From the NCBI GenBank assembly GCA_944322945.1, contig CALUQN010000024.1:1-42132 (forward strand): 42,132 nt of DNA, read 5' to 3'. Origin of the DNA: Candidatus Gastranaerophilales bacterium. Its GTDB lineage: Bacteria > Cyanobacteriota > Vampirovibrionia > Gastranaerophilales > Gastranaerophilaceae. Shown here in pieces: positions 40,200-42,132 of the stretch; the stretch's first letter is position 1; every line of letters begins with the position of its first letter. The notes below the pieces were generated by a model. The model was not told the DNA's origin and ran no database searches. It was given only the letters and a program-made list of their open reading frames with translations. The translations under genes were made by a program, and so were the position numbers.

Positions 40200-41939
40200 T
40201 TATTTAATATTTTTAACTATATCTATGAGGTGCTGAACTGCAGTTTCCGGCGGAACAATTTCGACCTCGCCGGTTGCGCGTGTTTTGTATTCAACAAGCC
40301 CGTCAGTAATTGTTTTTCCGACCGTTACCCTGTATGGGAAGCCGATTAAATCTGCGTCTTTAAATTTAACACCTGCGCGTTCGTCGCGGTCGTCCAAAAC
40401 AACTTCGACACCTGCATTAAGCAATTCTTCGTACATTTTTTCAGCAGTTTTCATCTGCAATTCATCCAGCACGTTAACCGGTACAATCACAACGTGGTAA
40501 GGCGCAATTGATACAGGCCATTTTATACCGTGCTCATCGTGGTGTGCTTCAACCGCAGCCGCTGCTGTTCTGGAAATACCAATGCCGTAGCAGCCCATAA
40601 CATAAGGGTGTGCTTTCCCGTTTTTATCAAGGTAGACAGCGTTCATAGGTTTTGAATATTTTGTGCCGAGCTTAAATATGTTGCCGACTTCAATCCCTTT
40701 TGTAACAAAAAGCGGTTTCCCGCACTGCGGGCAGAGTTCACCTGCCTGAACAAGCCTGATGTCTGCGTATTTGACGTCAGAAGGCAGTTCTAAATCAGTG
40801 ATATTTGCGCCGACCATGTGTTTATCAGTTTGGTTAATACCGACGACAAAGTTTTTCATATCTTTAACTGTTTCGTCAGCAATGATTGTAACTCCGTCCA
40901 TACCTTTCGGTCCGATAAAGCCCGGAACTGCATCAAAGCCTTTTTCTGCCATAAGTTCAGAGATTTCGGCAGAGGACGCAATTCTGATATCAATACCGCC
41001 TGCGGCATTCATTAATTTTGTTTCTTCAACTGCTTTATCAGCTCTAATTAATGCAAGAACAGGCTTTTTGTCTACAATGTAGACTAAAGTTTTTAAAATT
41101 AGTGTATCCGGAATATTTAAAAACTTGCTTAATTCTTCAATAGAGTGCGTATTCGGAGTGTCAAGAATTTTTGTTTCAGCAAAGTAATCTTTGCCATCAA
41201 CAACCGCTGACGGGAGGTTTGAAACTGCGTGGTTAGAATTTGCGGAGTAATCGCAGTCATTGCAGTAGAAAACATCGTTTTCACCGGCATCAGTATCTGT
41301 GATGACCATAAATTCGTGGCTGACACTTCCGCCGATTGCTCCTGAATCTGACTGTACCATTTTTGTATCAAGCCCGCATCGGTCAAAAATTCGTTTGTAT
41401 GCGCGAGCCATATTTTCATACTCTTTATCAAGTCCTGCTTCATCTACATCAAAGCTGTATGCGTCTTTCATAATAAATTCTCTGCCGCGTAAAAGCCCGT
41501 AGCGTGGTCTGACCTCATCACGGAATTTTGATTGAATTTGATATAAATTTACCGGTAATTGTTTGTAAGATTTCAAACCGTCGCGTGCTATTGAGGTGAT
41601 AACTTCTTCGTGAGTCGGCCCCAGGCACATAATTCTGTCGTGGCGGTCTTTCAGACGCATAAGTTCTTTACCGTAGACTTCCCAGCGTCCTGATTCTTCC
41701 CAGAGTTCTTTTGGCTGGACAAACGGCATTAAAAGTTCCTGCGCGCCTGCTCTGTCCATTTCTTCTCTTACAATATTTTCAACTTTTTTTAAAACTCTCC
41801 ACATCAAAGGCAGGTAATTATAAACACCTGATGTAAGTTTTCTTATATAACCGGCGCGTGCAAGCATCTTGTGTGAAACTACTTCCGCATCGGATGGAAA
41901 TTCTCTCAAGGTTTGTACAAATAACTTTGACATTTTCAT
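40200..41939 (-). CDS. proS: Prolyl-tRNA synthetase, bacterial type
   Basis: A class II synthetase of 579 residues that charges tRNA-Pro and edits Ala-tRNA-Pro. Class II motif 1 is at VYNYLPLMWRVLKKVENIVREEM, motif 2 at RDEVRPRYGLLRGREF and motif 3 near GCYGIGISRT. The insertion editing domain (about residues 225-400) is present, with the conserved lysine region in DTLILKTLVYI, so this is the bacterial form. The C-terminal anticodon domain (YHVVIVPVNV and onward) is normal. GAGGG precedes the ATG; M1 or M3 could start. Confidence 0.96.
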   Translation of the reverse strand: MKMSKLFVQTLREFPSDAEVVSHKMLARAGYIRKLTSGVYNYLPLMWRVLKKVENIVREEMDRAGAQELLMPFVQPKELWEESGRWEVYGKELMRLKDRHDRIMCLGPTHEEVITSIARDGLKSYKQLPVNLYQIQSKFRDEVRPRYGLLRGREFIMKDAYSFDVDEAGLDKEYENMARAYKRIFDRCGLDTKMVQSDSGAIGGSVSHEFMVITDTDAGENDVFYCNDCDYSANSNHAVSNLPSAVVDGKDYFAETKILDTPNTHSIEELSKFLNIPDTLILKTLVYIVDKKPVLALIRADKAVEETKLMNAAGGIDIRIASSAEISELMAEKGFDAVPGFIGPKGMDGVTIIADETVKDMKNFVVGINQTDKHMVGANITDLELPSDVKYADIRLVQAGELCPQCGKPLFVTKGIEVGNIFKLGTKYSKPMNAVYLDKNGKAHPYVMGCYGIGISRTAAAAVEAHHDEHGIKWPVSIAPYHVVIVPVNVLDELQMKTAEKMYEELLNAGVEVVLDDRDERAGVKFKDADLIGFPYRVTVGKTITDGLVEYKTRATGEVEIVPPETAVQHLIDIVKNIK

Positions 41940-41977
41940 AATATATTTTCCCTCTTAATTCATAATGATATGGCTAT

Positions 41978-41986
41978 ATTTTACCA
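41978..41986 (-). promoter_or_regulatory. Extended -10 promoter of proS
   Basis: On the minus strand TGGTAAAAT lies about 38 bases before the proS start. The expected leader of about 32 bases holds a GAGGG site. It is the same box type as the near-leaderless promoters, but here with a normal leader. Confidence 0.5.
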
Positions 41987-42033
41987 CGCTGAAAATTATT
42001 CTGCATTAATTTTGGGCATAATAAACTTCTATT

Positions 42034-42132
42034 TTGACGGAATTAAATTATTTAACTACAAAAAACTTAACAAAGGCCAGAAAAAGATTAAAGAAAAGCG
42101 AAGAAATAGCCGAAAAGAATAATATAGGAGAC
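42034..42132 (+). promoter_or_regulatory. Probable promoter and leader of a gene beyond the window
   Basis: TTGACG (42034-42039) and TACAAA (42057-42062) are 17 bases apart. The last bases (ATAGGAGAC) look like a ribosome-binding site, so a plus-strand gene probably starts immediately after the window. No coding sequence is visible. Confidence 0.4.

Noticed and set aside
1-42132. Prophage, integron or transposon insertion as the source of novelty.
   Set aside because: No integrase, transposase or phage structural gene is seen, and codon style is uniform along the window.

Overview
The window is AT-rich, densely coded bacterial chromosome carrying 42 protein genes, one tRNA gene and no phage, IS or CRISPR array. 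It looks like ordinary core genome from a low-GC Gram-negative-like lineage. Several traits recall the cyanobacterial branch: a SmtB/ZiaR-type zinc repressor divergent from a ZiaA-like P-type ATPase, a YvcK with an N-terminal membrane anchor, and a tig-clpP-clpX cluster next to polA. My best guess is a non-photosynthetic relative of Cyanobacteria (Vampirovibrionia/Melainabacteria, for example Gastranaerophilales). That is an inference from gene style and base composition; no marker in the window proves it.

Layout. 1-2,680: a short intergenic repeat, tRNA-Thr(TGT), a dispersed hairpin repeat, a small secreted protein, and rplJ-rplL (L10 and L7/L12) with a structured leader and its own terminator. 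2,683-7,538 (minus): a compact operon pxpA-yvcK-panB-panC-membrane protein. 7,619-9,912: a divergent zinc/cadmium efflux pump and SmtB-type repressor, with operators placed exactly in the -35/-10 spacers. 9,968-15,062 (minus): a serine-pathway operon of class V aminotransferase, serA, serB, an Lrp/AsnC regulator and a class I aminotransferase. 15,218-18,335 (minus): ROK sugar kinase and two zinc-type dehydrogenases. 18,408-22,691 (plus): tandem-GNAT-like protein, ilvC, a YhaM-like nuclease and two divergent thymidylate-kinase-like paralogues. 22,933-23,205: a small unknown protein. 23,202-29,913 (minus): an envelope/housekeeping run of DUF374 acyltransferase, nitrilase, D-Ala-D-Ala carboxypeptidase, glycosyltransferase, Gfo/Idh oxidoreductase, CDP-alcohol phosphatidyltransferase, trmL and nnrD. 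30,045-36,640 (plus): tig, clpP, clpX, polA and a small secreted protein. 36,648-38,227 (minus): tatD-tlyA. 38,279-40,055 (plus): gatD-like amidotransferase and an UPF0104 membrane protein. 40,200-41,939 (minus): proS. The last bases look like the promoter and ribosome-binding site of a plus-strand gene starting just beyond the window.

The most interesting signal is regulatory. Six genes that head transcription units have a good -10 box only 6-9 bases before the start codon, often of the extended form TGNTATAAT. They should give leaderless or nearly leaderless mRNAs, while genes inside operons carry normal Shine-Dalgarno sites. Other points worth a look are the yhaM-tmk-tmk operon, a PolA whose proofreading site is degenerate, gatD without an adjacent murT, pxpA without pxpB/pxpC nearby, and a dispersed hairpin repeat found near both ends of the window.
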